Source: Eulemur rufifrons
Lineage: Eukaryota > Chordata > Mammalia > Primates > Lemuridae
Direction of reading: 5' to 3'
Assembly (NCBI RefSeq): GCF_041146395.1
Contig: NC_090989.1
Coordinates: 238,070,843-238,134,842 of the forward strand
DNA: 64,000 bases
Part shown: piece by piece, positions 61,555-64,000 of the stretch
How positions within the stretch are numbered: the first letter of the stretch is position 1
How the letters are laid out: each line of letters starts with the position of its first letter
Made by a program: the position numbers and the translations under genes
Notes under the pieces: model-generated
What the model saw: only the letters and a program-made list of their open reading frames with translations
Told to the model about the DNA's origin: nothing
The model's database searches: none

Positions 61555-62100
61555 TCCATGCTCAAATCTTTTAGTGGTTTCTAATACTGATAGAATAAAC
61601 TCTAAACTTATTTGTATGTCATTATCTATAACCACAGCCTACTTCTCTGATCACATCTCCCACTTCCTTGCTCAATATGCCGTCTATCCCATGGCGACAC
61701 TGGGGTTCTTCCCACTTCTCACCATGCCCAACATTTCCATGCTTTTGTGTCTCTGCTAGTCCTCTCCCCTCTACCTCGACTTCTTTCCTCAGGATTCCAT
61801 CCTTCCCCATCCTTCAAGGACCACTTTTAGATGCCACCTCCTTCATGAAGTCTTTCCCGAGTATTGTTTCCCAAATAATAATAATTAATTGTTCTTCTCT
61901 TAAGGTACTATGGCACTTTGTTCTTACTTTCCTTAAGTTATACTTAGGTTCTATATTGTTTTCTAGCTGGTGTGCATGTCAGTACTTCATATATGCATAT
62001 AAGTTCTGTGAGGATATAATTTATCTTATTCATATTTTTACTATCTCATCCATGCAATAACAGAGCCTTGCATAAAATAAGTGTTTAGTATAAACTTTTT
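61555..62100 (+). repeat. L2 LINE, ~550-base 3' portion
   Basis: 'tcaaatcttttagtggtttc', 'ccttcaaggaccacttttag atgcc', 'cttcatgaagtctttcccga' and the tail 'gcataaaataagtgtttagt' follow L2 order. Confidence 0.85.
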
Positions 62101-62214
62101 TGTCAGAGATCCGATGGAAAACTGAGTCAGCTGCGGGAATTTGTGCAGGTTGGTTTTGTCCAAGATTCTTAGCCAATTGTTATTCCTGTAATTGAGTCCC
62201 TGTCTACTTCCCTG

Positions 62215-62800
62215 TCTTACCTACACTCCTCATTCATCCCTCATGCCTCACCCTTATGCCTAGCAGAACTACACATAGTTGCCCTCAAATCACAATGATA
62301 CTTCATGACACTGTGCCTTTACTACCTTTGTCTCGAACATTTTTCTTATTGCCATCAGCCGGGCAATCCCCTATCCATCCTTCAATACGGTTTACACGTT
62401 ACCTTCTTTTGAAGCTTTTCCTGACCGCCTTACCACCCACCCTCTGCCATCCATCCTGGGAGAATTGACCTCCCTCCTGTCTGCTTAAATTTACTTATAC
62501 TTAAACTTAGTATATAGTCTGTTTTTACAATACTTATGTTGTTTCATAATTTCCTATTTTTGTTCATGTTTCTCTCCATTTACTGTATCATAACTCCTTG
62601 AGGGCAGGTTCCTTGCCTTACTCATCTGTGGTTCTCACATGCCCTTTTCAAAATTTGAGACATATGTTTTGCCTTGTGTTATATTTAGAGACTTCTCTCT
62701 AGCCCCAACAAGAATGTAAGGTCTTTGAGGGCAGGTAGTATGTTTAATTCATGTTTGTACCACTTTACTTCTACTCAATCAGTATTTGCAGAATGAACAA
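62215..62800 (+). repeat. Second L2 LINE copy, 3' portion
   Basis: 'acgttaccttcttttgaagc ttttcctgac' and 'aactccttgagggcaggttc' repeat the same L2 segments. An extra 'gtaaggtctttgagggcagg' near 62,718 suggests a third partial copy in the same orientation. Confidence 0.8.
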
Positions 62801-63435
62801 AGAACAATTCCCAGACCTAGGCCAGGTCAGGCTAGGAGTAATGGAAACAGACGCATCTATGCAAACATAGTAATTCTTAGGGCTTAATTACCTGGCATTG
62901 GCCTAGCCTCTTTACTTCAAGGAAGAGACTAATTTTGATCCCAACTACTCTCCTATGTCCTTTCTAGCAATCCTCCATAATTTTTCAAGTTGGCAAGAGA
63001 ACTTAAAATGTACCCCAGTGGGAAAAAGGAGAGTGGGCAAATTCTTACCGCTGAATTTTCTTCTAGCTGCTTCTGGTTCATTTCACTACTTCACATCCTT
63101 TGACATTCTTGCCTTCTTGGCCCTCTGCTTTGGCTTCCACAGCTTGATTCCTGTGTTCAGCCTGGTTCTTTGATTGATGCCCTGGTTTCAGCCACCCATC
63201 CCCCACCCAACATTTTATGTCCTTCAGCTTCGAAACACAGTCATGCATAAGAGGGGCCCTTTCCCCATACCCAACAGTGGTCATAAGGGGCCCATTCAGG
63301 TCTTGCTCAGCCCTTGCCTGACTTCCACCCAAAAGAGAAAAAAGATCCATCAGAATCCTAAATTTTCATCATGAGACCTCAGCTCACTGCAAAGTAACAT
63401 TCTGACCTGGTTAGTCACCTGAATTAGATTTTAGA
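62800..63435. other. Unassigned sequence
   Basis: Nothing recognised. Confidence 0.4.
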
Positions 63436-63439
63436 GTGG

Positions 63440-63680
63440 AATGGAGGCATTAGTTTCATCTTGCATTGTGGGTGTAAGATGGGTTAACTTTATTAAACAT
63501 ATTGGTATGTTATAAATATGTATGACTCCACATAAACCATCAGTTTGCCAAGTCATATTGAGTCATTCATCTGGAGAACAGCTGAAGGGGTTAATTAAAA
63601 ACAGCTGCATCTAATCATGCTAGTATATACTTCCTTCTTGGAGGGCACAGGAAAGACAAAACTCAAAAAACAAAAAGGAG
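63440..63680. promoter_or_regulatory. Candidate enhancer with paired E-boxes
   Basis: Two CAGCTG E-boxes (63,579-63,584 and 63,602-63,607) flank a TTAATTAA homeodomain site (63,591-63,598), with a further catctg just upstream (about 63,568). Texture is non-repetitive. Regulatory role is inferred only. Confidence 0.35.
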
Positions 63681-64000
63681 GCCTTCCCTGGAGACGGGAG
63701 TTCTCCAGAAGCCAAGAAGAGTGTGAGTAGAGTCCGGCTTGTCTGAGAATCAGGAAAGAATCAGACCAAGTCGATTCAAATGGGCTGTAGCTAAGTATAA
63801 AAGTCATCCTGATGTGGCATTAAACAAGAGAAAACATTGAGATTAAAGAACAAAGCATGTGTGCCTTTTCTATTTAAATTATTCCTTTTTTTCCTATAAC
63901 TTGGTATTCCTCTTTACCTACATTTTAAAGTTAATTTGAAAATAATGTGAGTTAATTGAAGTTAAAATTACAAGTTTCTTTCCTTATACTTAAATACATT
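63681..64000. other. Unassigned sequence
   Basis: No exon or repeat recognised up to the window end. Confidence 0.4.

Overview
This is a mammalian nuclear DNA window. It comes from a primate, most likely a strepsirrhine (lemur/loris/galago lineage). It has dense dimeric Alu SINEs with (A)n tails, L1, L2 and MIR elements, MaLR-type LTRs and hAT/Tigger DNA-transposon fossils. Five to six of the Alus carry a right-arm layout that anthropoid Alus lack: a duplicated-looking block between 'cccggctaattttttctata' and 'tttctatttttagtag', and 'cagagtgctaggattacag' instead of 'aaagtgctgggattacag'. There are no bacterial-type operons, CRISPR arrays, rRNA or tRNA genes. The open reading frames I inspected are short chance frames or fragments of L1 ORF2.

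Layout: (1) ~60-1,480 is a CpG island. A strong minus-strand splice donor ends an exon at base 220, so a gene most likely starts here and runs leftward out of the window. I could not name it. (2) ~1,500-62,000 looks like upstream intergenic sequence with no recognisable coding exon, filled with interspersed repeats of different ages and long unassigned AT-rich stretches. (3) Notable structures are: a ~97% identical inverted repeat with ~250-bp arms (6,787-7,527); a younger L1 next to an older one with a clear target-site duplication (14,955-16,897); an L1 3' end holding a 36-bp palindromic tandem repeat and itself splitting an older palindromic DNA transposon (26,311-26,915); and an L1 carrying an Alu and a Tigger-like element, followed by a second L1 (46,826-50,986). 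(4) Three single-copy-looking blocks (51,930-52,140; 56,090-56,290; 63,440-63,680) have homeodomain, E-box or NFAT-like motif clusters and are candidate distal enhancers of the flanking gene(s).

No new gene system or defence-type locus is visible. Most interest lies in the recent inverted duplication, the nested insertion histories and the candidate regulatory blocks. Repeat family names rest on remembered consensus features, not on a database search. Boundaries without target-site duplications are good to about 10-50 bases.
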